A stretch of DNA of 64,000 nucleotides, from contig NZ_JOIJ01000004.1 of assembly GCF_000719975.1 (NCBI RefSeq), positions 124,001 to 188,000 of the forward strand. The letters are read 5' to 3'. Below, one piece after another: positions 1-8,656 of the stretch. A model generated the notes under the pieces. It did no database searches. It was given only the letters and a program-made list of their open reading frames with translations, and was not told the origin of the DNA. Numbering within the stretch: position 1 is the stretch's first letter; the number at the start of each line of letters is the position of its first letter. The translations under genes were made by a program, and so were the position numbers. This DNA is from Prauserella rugosa (GTDB lineage Bacteria > Actinomycetota > Actinomycetes > Mycobacteriales > Pseudonocardiaceae).

Positions 1-134
1 TCGTGGCCACCACCAGTGTGCCGGTCCGGCGGCGACTTTTCGGTGACCGAAGCCCGGTCGGGCGTGTCAAGCCGCCAACCAGGCAAGCGCGGACCCTCGG
101 CCGAGCGAGGTGACGTTGCGCCCGCTACGCGCCG

Positions 135-617
135 TCAGTCCCGCTCGGCGAGCTTGGCCAGGAGCCGCTCGTGGACGTACGGCGGGACCATGTCCTTCAC
201 GTCGCCGCCGTAGGTCGCGACCTCCTTGACCAGCGAGCTGGACAGGAAGCTGTAGGCCGGGTTGTTCGACATCAGCAGCGTCTCGACACCCGAGATCTCC
301 CGGTTCATCTGCGCCATCTGCAGCTCGTAGTCGAAGTCGCTGACCGAGCGCAGGCCTTTGACGATCGACTGGATGCCCTGCTCCTTGCAGTAGTCGGTGA
401 GCAGGCCGTGCCACGAGTCGACGCGGACGTTGCTGAGGCCCTTCGTCGACTCCCGCAGCAGGTCGAGGCGCTCATCGATGGTGAACATGCCCCGCTTGCT
501 CTTGTTGATCAGAACCGCGACGACGACCTCGTCGAAGAGGTGCGAGGCCCGCTCGATCACGTCAAGATGCCCGTTGGTCGCCGGGTCGTAGGAACCGGGA
601 CATACCGCTCGCCGCAT
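135..617 (-). CDS. coaD: Phosphopantetheine adenylyltransferase
   Basis: CoaD transfers AMP from ATP to 4'-phosphopantetheine to give dephospho-CoA, the penultimate step of coenzyme A synthesis in the cytosol. The 160-residue product has the usual family length and the N-terminal nucleotidyltransferase signature GSYDPATNGHLDVIERA (the T/HxGH-type motif, here NGH), followed by the VKGLRSVSDFDYELQMAQMNR region typical of CoaD. The reading frame stays open further upstream, but MRRAVCPGSYDP matches the expected family start. A TAGGGT hexamer lies 7 nt upstream of this ATG, so a leaderless transcript is possible in addition to read-through from rsmD, whose stop is 10 bp away. The rsmD-coaD pairing is conserved in actinobacteria and many other bacteria. 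Confidence 0.95.
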   Translation of the reverse strand: MRRAVCPGSYDPATNGHLDVIERASHLFDEVVVAVLINKSKRGMFTIDERLDLLRESTKGLSNVRVDSWHGLLTDYCKEQGIQSIVKGLRSVSDFDYELQMAQMNREISGVETLLMSNNPAYSFLSSSLVKEVATYGGDVKDMVPPYVHERLLAKLAERD

Positions 618-627
618 GCGCGCAACC

Positions 628-1209
628 CTAACGGGACTGCTCGCCCTCGCCGGTCCGGCCCACACGCTCGCCCCAGTACAGGGCCGTGTCGCCGTACTTC
701 TTGGTGCGGAACGACTCGAGCCCCTCGGGCCACGCCGGTTCACCGTCGCGCACCGACCGCTCGACGACCACCAGCGCGTCCTCGGCCAACCAGCCGCCCT
801 CCACGAGGTCGGTCAGCATGCCGGTGAGCGTGTCGCCGGCGAGCTTGTACGGCGGGTCGACGAGCACCACGTCGTAGGCGCTCGCGCTCCCTTCGGCGAC
901 CACCGACTCCACCTTGCCCTGCCGCACCCTGCCGCCGAGACCGACCGTCTCGACGTTGGCGCGCAGCACGTCGACGGCGCGGCGCTCCGACTCCACGAAC
1001 AGCACGTCGGCCGCGCCGCGGGACAGGGCCTCCAGGCCGAGTGCTCCCGATCCGGCGTACAGGTCGAGCACCCGGGCCTCGTCGAGGTCACCGGCGGTCT
1101 CGAGCGCGTTGAACAGCGCCTCGCGGACCCGCTCCGACGTCGGGCGGGTGGTCCGTGGAGGAACACGCAGCGTCCGCCCGCCCGCACGGCCCGACACGAT
1201 CCTGGTCAC
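628..1209 (-). CDS. rsmD: 16S rRNA (guanine(966)-N(2))-methyltransferase
   Basis: RsmD methylates N2 of G966 in 16S rRNA during small-subunit assembly. The 193-residue protein shows the SAM-binding segment VLDLYAGSGALGLEALSRG and the catalytic DPPY motif (VLVDPPYKL) of N2/N6 base methyltransferases. A longer reading frame exists, but the GTG start giving VTRIVSGRAGGRTL fits the family and lies 6 nt downstream of a TACGAT -10 hexamer at 1216-1221, the layout of an actinobacterial leaderless gene. It probably forms an operon with coaD, and it is divergent from the HelD-type gene. Confidence 0.93.
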   Translation of the reverse strand: MTRIVSGRAGGRTLRVPPRTTRPTSERVREALFNALETAGDLDEARVLDLYAGSGALGLEALSRGAADVLFVESERRAVDVLRANVETVGLGGRVRQGKVESVVAEGSASAYDVVLVDPPYKLAGDTLTGMLTDLVEGGWLAEDALVVVERSVRDGEPAWPEGLESFRTKKYGDTALYWGERVGRTGEGEQSR

Positions 1210-1330
1210 AGCCTCATCGTAGAAACCGTGGCGAGTGTGACTCTTGGCCGGACCTCGTGATGCCGTCGCGCGGATTCGCGTATTGTCGTTCTTCCCCTTC
1301 CCCGGCGACTTTGCACCCAGGAGCGCGTCA

Positions 1331-3466
1331 GTGTCGGAACCTCGGGTCAGACGGGCCGAGATCGCCATCGAGCAGTCCCACGTGGACCGGGTCTACACCC
1401 GGCTCGCCGAGCTCCGCAGGCAGGCCGAGGACATGCGCGCGAAGGGCTACGAGATCGGCCACGGCGCTCAGCGTGAGGCCGTCTTCGAGCAGGCGTCGAT
1501 GCTGTTCGAGCGCGACATGATGGTGTTCCACGCCAACCAGACGCTGCAGTCGCTCGACGCCGAGTACGAGGGGCTGGTGTTCGGCAGGCTGGACCACACC
1601 ACGGCCGAACCGGTCTACGTCGGCAGGCTCGGCATCCGCGACGCCGACTTCGAGAACCTGGTCACCGACTGGCGCGCGCCGGCCGCGGCGCCGTTCTACC
1701 AGGCCACGGCCGAGGAGCCGATGGACGTCGTGCGGCGCAGGGTGATCCGCTGCTCCGGACAGCAGGTGCTCGACGTCGACGACGACGTGCTCATGCCCGA
1801 GTCGGTGCCGGACGGCATGCCCGTGGTCGGCGAGGGCGCGCTCATGGCGGCGCTCGGCAGGGCGCGCGGCGATCGGATGCGCGACATCGTCGCGACGATC
1901 CAGAAGGAGCAGGACGAGGTCATCCGCGCGCCCTGGCGCGGGGTCACCGAGATCACCGGCGGTCCGGGGACCGGCAAGACGGCGGTGGCGCTGCACCGCG
2001 CCGCGTACCTGCTCTACCGCTACCGCAGGCAGCTCGGTGGCGCCGGGGTGCTCGTGGTGGGCCCGTCGGGTGTGTTCACGTCGTACATCTCGCGGGTGCT
2101 GCCGTCGATGGGCGAGACGAACGTCGAACTGCGCTCGCTCGGTGAACTGCTCGACGGGATGCAGGCGACCCGCTACGACCCGGCGCCGCTCGCCGCGGTC
2201 AAGGGCTCGCTGCGGATGCGCAAGGTGCTGCTCAAGGCGCTGCGCGACACCCCGCCGGAGGCGCCGACCGAGCTGCGGATCGTCTACAAGGGCGAGGTGC
2301 TCAAGCTCGGGGCCAAGGAGCTCGAGAAGGCACGCAAGAAGGTGCACTCCGCGGGCGGGCCGCCGAACCGCTCGCGGGTGCGCGCGGCCGAGACGCTGCT
2401 CGAGGCGCTTGCCGACAAGGCCGAGGAGAACGCCAAGGCGGGAGGGCCGCAGCTCGACCGTGCCGACGTCGTGCACGACCTCGGCGAGCGGATCGACTTC
2501 CACCGGTTCCTCGTCACGTGGTGGCCCGTGCTGTACCCGGCGCAGGTGCTGCGCTGGCTGGGAGACGAGCGCAAGCTCGCGCGGGCGGGCAAGAACGTGC
2601 TCACCGCCGAGGAGGTCACCCTGCTCGCGGAGTCGCTGCGGGGCGAAGGGGACGACTGGACGGTCGCCGACGTCGCGCTGCTGGACGAACTGCGGGTGCT
2701 GGCCGGTCCCCCGCCGAAGCGCCGCACGCAGCGGGCGCAGGACATCGAGCTGGACGCCGCGCAGACGCGCGATTCGGACGACCCGGCACGCCACCGGGCC
2801 GCGCGCCCTGCGCACTACGACGAGTACTCGCACATCGTGGTCGACGAGTCGCAGGACCTCTCGCCCATGCAGTGGCGCATGCTCGGCAGGCGCGGGGCGT
2901 ACGCGAGCTGGACCATCGTCGGCGATCCGGTGCAGAGCTCGTGGCCGGACCCCGCAGAGGCCGACCAGGCACGCACGCAGGCGTTCGGCGCGAAGACCGC
3001 ACGTCGCCGGTACACGCTGCGCACGAACTACCGCAACTCCGCGGAGATCTTCGACCTGGCCGCCGAGGTGGTCGCGGGCAGGGCGGCCTCCGGTGAGGAG
3101 CTGCCCAACGCGGTACGGAAGACGGGCCTGGAGCCGGAGATCCGCCGCGTCGACGACGCGACACGGGAGACCGCGGTGCACGCGGCGGCCAAGGAACTGC
3201 TCGACGCGGTCGACGGCACGGTCGGCGTCATCTGCGCGATGGACCGGGTCCCCGAGGTGGAGCGCTGGCTCGCGGGCCAGGCGGAGGAACGGCTCAAGGT
3301 CGTCGGCAGCCTCGATTCGAAGGGGCTCGAGTACGACGCCGTCGTGCTCGTCGAGCCGACCGAGCTCATCACCGAGTCGCTCACCGGAAGGCGCGTGCTG
3401 TACGTGGCACTGACCCGCGCGACCCAGCAGTTGACCGTCCTCGCCTCCGACGACGACTGGCGGTAA
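1331..3466 (+). CDS. helD: HelD/HelR-family RNA polymerase recycling ATPase
   Basis: UvrD/Rep-like superfamily 1 ATPase of 711 residues. Actinobacterial class II HelD proteins bind RNA polymerase directly and free stalled or inhibitor-bound enzyme. Visible signatures are an N-terminal coiled-coil-like segment (HVDRVYTRLAELRRQAEDMRA, roughly residues 15-35), Walker A GGPGTGKTAVAL near residue 210, the Walker B-type VDESQDLSPMQWRML, and C-terminal motifs VGSLDSKGLEYDAVVLVEP and VLYVALTRATQQL. The GTG start is chosen because an AGGAG ribosome-binding site lies about 8 nt upstream. The length is close to that of mycobacterial HelD (about 736). The HelR branch can contribute to rifamycin tolerance; I saw no rifamycin-associated inverted-repeat element in the upstream gap, so HelD versus HelR is unresolved. 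Confidence 0.85.
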   Translation: MSEPRVRRAEIAIEQSHVDRVYTRLAELRRQAEDMRAKGYEIGHGAQREAVFEQASMLFERDMMVFHANQTLQSLDAEYEGLVFGRLDHTTAEPVYVGRLGIRDADFENLVTDWRAPAAAPFYQATAEEPMDVVRRRVIRCSGQQVLDVDDDVLMPESVPDGMPVVGEGALMAALGRARGDRMRDIVATIQKEQDEVIRAPWRGVTEITGGPGTGKTAVALHRAAYLLYRYRRQLGGAGVLVVGPSGVFTSYISRVLPSMGETNVELRSLGELLDGMQATRYDPAPLAAVKGSLRMRKVLLKALRDTPPEAPTELRIVYKGEVLKLGAKELEKARKKVHSAGGPPNRSRVRAAETLLEALADKAEENAKAGGPQLDRADVVHDLGERIDFHRFLVTWWPVLYPAQVLRWLGDERKLARAGKNVLTAEEVTLLAESLRGEGDDWTVADVALLDELRVLAGPPPKRRTQRAQDIELDAAQTRDSDDPARHRAARPAHYDEYSHIVVDESQDLSPMQWRMLGRRGAYASWTIVGDPVQSSWPDPAEADQARTQAFGAKTARRRYTLRTNYRNSAEIFDLAAEVVAGRAASGEELPNAVRKTGLEPEIRRVDDATRETAVHAAAKELLDAVDGTVGVICAMDRVPEVERWLAGQAEERLKVVGSLDSKGLEYDAVVLVEPTELITESLTGRRVLYVALTRATQQLTVLASDDDWR

Positions 3467-3547
3467 CTTCCACCCCTCGGTCGGGGGATGTTCGCTCACA
3501 CTAAGGTGACCTCTCACGCCGTTCATCTCACGCCGCGGGGAGCGAGC

Positions 3548-4147
3548 ATGGACACGTCCGCGATCTTTCCGCGTCTGGTGCCCGCGAGCGCGGCACGCAC
3601 CGAACCGGACTGGGACTACGCCACGGAGGCCCTGCCGGACACGGCCACCGTCTACGTCCACGACGCACCGGACGGGGTCAGCTATCTGAACTCGGACCTG
3701 GTGGCCCGTCACGGCGCCGACGCCGTGGCACAGGCGGCGTTCGACAACCTCCACGCCGTCACGTTCGACGCCCCGGACACGCTGGACGGTGACCTTCACG
3801 TCGTGACCGGCGAGCACGCCGGCACCGCCGCGCTGATCCTGCCCGACGTGCTGCCGCGTCTGACGGGTGAGGCGGTGTTCCCCGACGGCGTACTGTTCGC
3901 CTGCCCCACCAGCTACGTCCTGCTGGTGCACGTGCCCCGCCCGGGCGGGGTGGATGCGGGCCTGCGCAATCTCGCCGTGCACGCGGCGGGCGAGTTCGAG
4001 TACGACGAACTGCGCCGCATCACCCCGTCGACGTTCTGGTGGGACGGCCTCGCCAGCGCCGAGCAGGTCACCACCGTGGAGAACAGGGAGATCTCGGTCG
4101 ACATGTCCGGACCCTTCGGCACGACCTTCGCCCGCCTGAGTTCCTGA
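3548..4147 (+). CDS. Hypothetical protein
   Basis: A 199-residue soluble, acidic protein that I do not recognise. The ATG start follows a purine-rich GGGGAGCGAG ribosome-binding site. It has no signal peptide or membrane segment. The sequence alternates hydrophobic strands and turns (TATVYVHDAPDGVSYLN, VLFACPTSYVLLVHVP) and ends with FWWDGLAS and EISVDMSGPFGTTF, suggesting a compact alpha/beta domain, possibly with an internal duplication. It runs in the same direction as the upstream HelD-type gene about 80 bp away. The stop codon runs almost directly into an 8-bp tandem repeat. No function is proposed. Confidence 0.8.
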   Translation: MDTSAIFPRLVPASAARTEPDWDYATEALPDTATVYVHDAPDGVSYLNSDLVARHGADAVAQAAFDNLHAVTFDAPDTLDGDLHVVTGEHAGTAALILPDVLPRLTGEAVFPDGVLFACPTSYVLLVHVPRPGGVDAGLRNLAVHAAGEFEYDELRRITPSTFWWDGLASAEQVTTVENREISVDMSGPFGTTFARLSS

Positions 4148-4152
4148 GTTTT

Positions 4153-4208
4153 GAGCTACTGAGCCACCGAGCTACTGAGCTACTGAATTACTGAGTCACT
4201 GAATTACT
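4153..4208. repeat. 8-bp tandem repeat after a stop codon
   Basis: Seven consecutive 8-nt units of the form GARYYACY (GAGCTACT, GAGCCACC, GAGCTACT, GAGCTACT, GAATTACT, GAGTCACT, GAATTACT) start 5 nt after the stop of the preceding gene. Because 8 is not a multiple of three, the TGA at each unit junction falls in all three forward frames in turn. The unit is AT-richer than its surroundings. Function unknown; slipped-strand expansion is a simple explanation. Confidence 0.85.
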
Positions 4209-4286
4209 GAGCGGCGAATTCCAGGACGGGTGGGCACCACCACGCACCCAGGGGCGGAATGTGTGGCCGGCGCATCGCTGTTGACC

Positions 4287-5297
4287 ATGGGCGTGAGCTC
4301 ACTGCGTGACATCCCGTTGTCGGTACTGGACCTGTCCCCCGTCGTCGAGGGCTCGGACGCCGCGACGGCGTTGCGCAACTCGCTCGACCTCGCGCGGCAC
4401 ACCGAACAGCTGGGGTACCGGCGCTACTGGGTCGCCGAGCACCACAACATGCCCGGTATCGCCAGTTCGGCCACCGCCGTGCTGATGGGACAGCTCGCGG
4501 CCGCCACCGACCGCATCCGCATCGGATCGGGCGGCATAATGCTGCCGAACCACGCACCGCTGGTGGTCGCCGAACAGTTCGGCACGCTCGAAGGTCTGTA
4601 CCCGGGGCGCATCGATCTGGGCATCGGCCGGGCTCCCGGTACGGACCAGCGCACGGCCATGGCCCTGCGCGGACGGGCGGGGCGCACCGCGGACGACTTC
4701 CCGCAACGGCTCGCCGAGCTGACCGCCTACTTCGACCACGACGACGAACGTCCGGTGGGCGCGGTGGTCGCGGAGGGCAACCGGCCCGCCGTGTGGCTGC
4801 TCGGCTCGAGCGGGTTCAGCGCGCAGCTCGCGGGCTCGCTGGGGCTGCCGTTCTCGTTCGCGCACCATTTCAGCGCCGACAACACCGATGCCGCACTCGC
4901 GCTGTATCGCGAGTCGTTCCAGCCGTCGGCGGTGCTGTCGGAGCCGTACGTGCTGCTGGGGGCGTCGGTGCTGTGCGCGGAGACCGACGAGCACGCCCAC
5001 TATCTCGCCCAGTCGCAGGCACTCAACTTCCTGAGTCTGCGCAAGGGCAAGCCGATCGCGCTGCCCAGCCCCGAGACCGCGGCGAACTACCCTTACACCG
5101 AGCTCGACCGGGCGTTCATCGAGAAGAACTCGGCCGCCAACATCGTCGGCTCCCCCGAGACGGTGCGGAAACGACTGGATCAACTGGTCGCCGACACCGG
5201 TGCGGACGAGCTGATCATCACGACGATGGCGCACGACCACGCGGCCAGGAAACGGTCCTACGAACTGGTGGCTTCCGTCACGGGGGCTGATTCCTAA
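4287..5297 (+). CDS. Luciferase-like FMN-dependent monooxygenase (MsnO8-type)
   Basis: A 336-residue protein of the bacterial luciferase-like fold, which uses reduced flavin (FMNH2 or F420H2 in relatives) to oxidise an organic substrate. Diagnostic segments are [14 protein letters not shown] at the N-terminus, [40 protein letters not shown] and [12 protein letters not shown], the arrangement seen in the MsnO8 subfamily. The C-terminus [29 protein letters not shown] is the usual final barrel strand and helix. ATG 4287 is preferred; a GTG six bases later also fits and an earlier in-frame start is less family-like. The substrate cannot be read from sequence, and the cofactor could be FMN or F420. 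Confidence 0.85.
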   Translation: MGVSSLRDIPLSVLDLSPVVEGSDAATALRNSLDLARHTEQLGYRRYWVAEHHNMPGIASSATAVLMGQLAAATDRIRIGSGGIMLPNHAPLVVAEQFGTLEGLYPGRIDLGIGRAPGTDQRTAMALRGRAGRTADDFPQRLAELTAYFDHDDERPVGAVVAEGNRPAVWLLGSSGFSAQLAGSLGLPFSFAHHFSADNTDAALALYRESFQPSAVLSEPYVLLGASVLCAETDEHAHYLAQSQALNFLSLRKGKPIALPSPETAANYPYTELDRAFIEKNSAANIVGSPETVRKRLDQLVADTGADELIITTMAHDHAARKRSYELVASVTGADS

Positions 5298-5362
5298 CCC
5301 GAAACGGTTACCATGCGTTCTGGCGTGCGCTCGACGTGACCAGGCGTAATGGGGAGGATGCG

Positions 5363-6331
5363 ATGGGTGAGCCACTGAGCCACGATTGGGGTGGCCAGTA
5401 CGACCCTGATCCTGCAGACGGATACAGAGAGTGGCTACCTGAATCCGGTGTCGCCCCCGGTGCCGCCCCCGCGGAGCCCGCAGCGGACACCGCGGACACC
5501 GTGGACACACCGATCCGGCGCGCCCCCGCGCACGCCCTTCCCGACCCCGAGGACGAACCGCACACCCCGGCCGACGACCACGCCCCGCGCCACACGGCCG
5601 ACGCGCCCGAGGAGCAATCCGACGTCGTCGAGGAGACCGTGCAGCGCGCGCTCGCCGTGCACCGCCTGTTGAACGGCCAGACCCCGCCGACGCCCGAGCC
5701 GCTGCCCGGCATCCGGCGCATCCCCCTCCCCGACGTCGAACCGCCACGCGCCGACCTGGTGAAAACCCTGGTTCGACGTCGCTCCTGGGACGTGTTCGCC
5801 CACCGCGACCTCGACCTCGCCGCGCTGAGTGGTCTGCTCCGGTTCGCGCTCGGCGTGCAGCGGTTCGAACCGGCCTACGGCTCCGAACACCACCCGATGG
5901 GCATGGCGCCCTCCGGCGACGGTCTGGACCTGTTGCGCGCCTACGTACTGATCCGCGGCACGGATCTGCTCGAACCGGGTGTGTACCGGTACGAGGCCAT
6001 CGCGCACGAACTCACCCGGCTCACCATCGCCGACCCGGTGCGTCCGCTGCAGCAGATCTACTGGCAGCCTGAGTTCGCCGCGGCTCCGGTGACGATCGCG
6101 CTGACGACCCGCATGCGCGTGGCCTTCGAGCACAAACCGCTGCGCCACTACCGCACGATGCACGTCGACTCCGGGATCGCGGTGCAGAACGTCTACCTCA
6201 TCGCCACCGCGCTCGGACTGGCGTGCTGTGCGGTGTCCGACTTCGACGACGCGGGCCTGTCGCAGCTGCTCGGCGTCCCCGAGTCCGAGGTCCCCACAAT
6301 GCTGATCCCGGTGGGTCATCCGCCCCTGTGA
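5363..6331 (+). CDS. SagB/ThcOx-type nitroreductase-family oxidoreductase
   Basis: A 322-residue protein with a long acidic, proline-rich N-terminal extension (about residues 1-110) and a C-terminal nitroreductase fold from about residue 125 (RRRSWDVFAHRDLDLAALSGLLRFA to IPVGHPPL). The HVDSGIAVQNVYLIATALGLACC segment is typical of SagB-type dehydrogenases, FMN enzymes that oxidise azolines to azoles in some peptide natural products but also occur alone. The ATG start follows a strong GGGGAGGA ribosome-binding site. No YcaO cyclodehydratase, precursor peptide or transporter is nearby, so a role in peptide modification is not supported here. The next gene is convergent. Confidence 0.78.
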   Translation: MGEPLSHDWGGQYDPDPADGYREWLPESGVAPGAAPAEPAADTADTVDTPIRRAPAHALPDPEDEPHTPADDHAPRHTADAPEEQSDVVEETVQRALAVHRLLNGQTPPTPEPLPGIRRIPLPDVEPPRADLVKTLVRRRSWDVFAHRDLDLAALSGLLRFALGVQRFEPAYGSEHHPMGMAPSGDGLDLLRAYVLIRGTDLLEPGVYRYEAIAHELTRLTIADPVRPLQQIYWQPEFAAAPVTIALTTRMRVAFEHKPLRHYRTMHVDSGIAVQNVYLIATALGLACCAVSDFDDAGLSQLLGVPESEVPTMLIPVGHPPL

Positions 6332-6406
6332 GCGCGCCGAAGCCCGGGGCCCGCGGCGACCGGAACGGACGCCACGAACCCCGGGCAGGACGGACTCTGG
6401 CCGGAC

Positions 6407-7036
6407 TCAGCCGATCGTGATCGGGGTGTCGGGGTCGGTGATGTCGTAGACGGCCTCGAACGTCAACGCGTCCCCGTCGTTGACCAGCCCGAGACAACCG
6501 CTCGTGTTCGTGGCCTCGAGCGGTGCCACCCCGTCGGGCAGTGCCACGTCCGGCGTCACGGTCAGCTGGCCCGTGGCGTTGTCGTACTCGCCCGGCGCGT
6601 TGCCGACGGCGTCGAAGCTGCACGTCACCGTCGAGATGCTGACGTTGACCTCGCCGACCCACCCGGTCGAGACGCCGGTCGCACTGTCGAACGAACCGAT
6701 ATGCAGCTGGTACGGCTGTGCGTTCGGAGTCACCGAGACGCTGCCGAGCGGACCGGTGCAGCTGTCGAAGCCGACCGACAGGTCACCGATGGCGGCGGGC
6801 GCGGTGTGGGCTCCGCTCGGGATGGTGCCGTCGGCGGCCGAGGACGAGCAGTTCACCTCGGTGCCCGTGTCGGCGTCGGCGAGCACGACGCCATCGGCCG
6901 AGGCGGCCACGGCGCCGTCGTCGTTGGGGTTGGTGACGGTGATGTCCTGAGCCGCGAACGCGGCGGGGGCGGCGACCAGCGCGACGGCCGCGGACACGGC
7001 GATACCACCGAGAAGGCCCGGCATACGGTTACGCAT
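6407..7036 (-). CDS. Secreted protein of unknown function
   Basis: A 209-residue exported protein. It has a clear Sec signal peptide (MRNRMPGLLGG, a hydrophobic AVSAAVALVAAPAAF core, and likely cleavage after AFA). The mature part is rich in Thr, Ser, Gly and Asp with beta-strand spacing and four cysteines (VNCSSS, DSCTGP, VTCSFD, SGCLGL), suggesting two disulfides in an extracellular beta-sandwich. GGAG lies about 6 nt before the start. I do not recognise an enzyme family; such proteins are common as secreted antigens or surface proteins of actinomycetes. It is convergent with the SagB-type gene. Confidence 0.8.
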   Translation of the reverse strand: MRNRMPGLLGGIAVSAAVALVAAPAAFAAQDITVTNPNDDGAVAASADGVVLADADTGTEVNCSSSAADGTIPSGAHTAPAAIGDLSVGFDSCTGPLGSVSVTPNAQPYQLHIGSFDSATGVSTGWVGEVNVSISTVTCSFDAVGNAPGEYDNATGQLTVTPDVALPDGVAPLEATNTSGCLGLVNDGDALTFEAVYDITDPDTPITIG

Positions 7037-7195
7037 CGAACTCCATCCTCCGTTGGGTGAAGACAGCTACCTGCGAATACCTGCGACGAGAGACCGGCCG
7101 ATCTCGGTGGCGACGTCCGGCACGCGCCGGCATCACCGCGCTCGACGCTAGGCCGCGCCCACGAACCGGAACAAGACATTCACGGCGCGACGCGG

Positions 7196-8551
7196 TCAGC
7201 GCTCACCGGAGCGACAACTTTCCGCGTCGGCGTTGTCATCATCGGACGAATCCGGCGCCAGTTCCGAATCCGGCAGACTGCGCACCGCCGCCTCCAACTC
7301 GAACCGGGCACGCGGATCGTGCAGTCGTTCACCGAAGGCCTCCTCCATCCGGCGGACCCGGTACCGCACGGTCTGCGGATGCAGCCCGAGCCGTTCGGCC
7401 ACGGCGTGCACGCTGCCCTGCGCGTCGAGCCACGCACTGAGGGTCTGGATGGTGCGAGCCCGCCTGCGCTCGGTCATCCCCTCGAGGGGTGCGAACAGCC
7501 GGCGCCGGAGTTGCGCGGTGACGGCGTCCCCGGTGCGCAGCAGCAGTTCCGGCAACACCCGCTCGGACCACACCACCTCCCCCTGCGGCACGAGCCCGTC
7601 GTCGACCAGCGCGAGCGCGCGCCGCGCGAGCCGCACCGAGTCGGCCGCCGCGACGGGCTCCACCGCGGCGCCGACACCGACGCCGACCCTCTGCGGTCCG
7701 CAACTCACCGCCTCGCGCAGGGCACGCACCCTCTCCTCGGTGACCGTGCCTGCGACGAGCAGGCACGGAGCCGTCCCGGACAGGTCGGCCAGCACCTCGT
7801 CACCGAGCGGGGCGACGATACGCACGGGACCGCGCAACGCGATCCCGGTTGCCGTGTCCGGCAGCGGCCACCGGGCGAGCGCGGCGAGTTCGGCGAGCTC
7901 ACCGCGCGGCGCCGCACGCCGTCCCACGAGCAGGCGGATCAATCTGCGCCGTGCCGCGAAGGCCGGATCGGACGTCTCTGCCTTGGCCTCGCGATAGCCG
8001 TCGAGCGCCACCGACGAGAGTTCGTCCATCAAGGCCAGCATCCGGTCGGCCAACTGCGACATCACCGCCGAGGAGAAACCGCTCTGCCTGCCGACGCGCA
8101 TGATCCGCCGCCACGCCACCCGCACCCCGATGCGGTAGGCACTCTGCAGCGTGTCCAGGCTGCGCCCCTCGCGCAGCTCCTGCCTGCCGATGCGGCGGTG
8201 CACCTCGTGGCCGTCGTTCAGTACCGGCATGGTCGACGTGCTCGACGGCGCGGCACCGGCCGGATCGGCGACCGGACCGGCCGGCGCCGTGATCGCCGCG
8301 GAGTCGGGCCGCCCGGCCGTGACGGTCGACGGCTCGCCGAGCCGGTCGATGAACAGGGTGATGGCGTGCCGCACGCCTTCCCGGATCCAGATGCCGTAGG
8401 GCCCGTCGAACGACCCGCGGTACTCGGGAATGGCCGCGCGGATCTCGGCGATGATCTCTCCTGCGACGTCTTCCAGCTCGGGCCGCACGATGCCGCGGAG
8501 GCCCTGTAGTACGGGGGTGTCGGCGGGCGGGCCGACCCGGTGAGCTCTCAC
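7196..8551 (-). CDS. PucR-family transcriptional regulator
   Basis: A 451-residue regulator with a C-terminal PucR helix-turn-helix (WLDAQGSVHAVAERLGLHPQTVRYRVRRMEEAFGERL, roughly residues 385-420) and a central GGDEF-like CdaR segment that contains LARRALALVDDGL. The N-terminal part (RPELEDVAGEIIAEIRAAIPEY...) matches the helical RsbRD-type domain often found in actinobacterial members. PucR regulators usually control amino acid, purine or amine use; the target here is unknown. It starts at GTG and lies 105 bp downstream of the arginase-family gene on the same strand, so co-transcription is possible. Confidence 0.88.
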   Translation of the reverse strand: MRAHRVGPPADTPVLQGLRGIVRPELEDVAGEIIAEIRAAIPEYRGSFDGPYGIWIREGVRHAITLFIDRLGEPSTVTAGRPDSAAITAPAGPVADPAGAAPSSTSTMPVLNDGHEVHRRIGRQELREGRSLDTLQSAYRIGVRVAWRRIMRVGRQSGFSSAVMSQLADRMLALMDELSSVALDGYREAKAETSDPAFAARRRLIRLLVGRRAAPRGELAELAALARWPLPDTATGIALRGPVRIVAPLGDEVLADLSGTAPCLLVAGTVTEERVRALREAVSCGPQRVGVGVGAAVEPVAAADSVRLARRALALVDDGLVPQGEVVWSERVLPELLLRTGDAVTAQLRRRLFAPLEGMTERRRARTIQTLSAWLDAQGSVHAVAERLGLHPQTVRYRVRRMEEAFGERLHDPRARFELEAAVRSLPDSELAPDSSDDDNADAESCRSGER

Positions 8552-8656
8552 GGACGGTCACGACTCCCTTCCCTACGGTCATCGGAGGGCGGAGAGCGAG
8601 CACATCACACCGCACGCCAGGGTGGAAGGGCCGCCGACCCGGGCAGCGGCAGGCGT

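Noticed and set aside
1328..3982. Long minus-strand frame opposite the HelD-type gene
   Set aside because: Shadow of the coding strand with the same low-complexity composition and no start signals.
5336..7036. RiPP biosynthetic cluster around the SagB-type gene
   Set aside because: No YcaO protein, precursor peptide, peptidase or transporter is nearby; the adjacent secreted protein has no precursor features.
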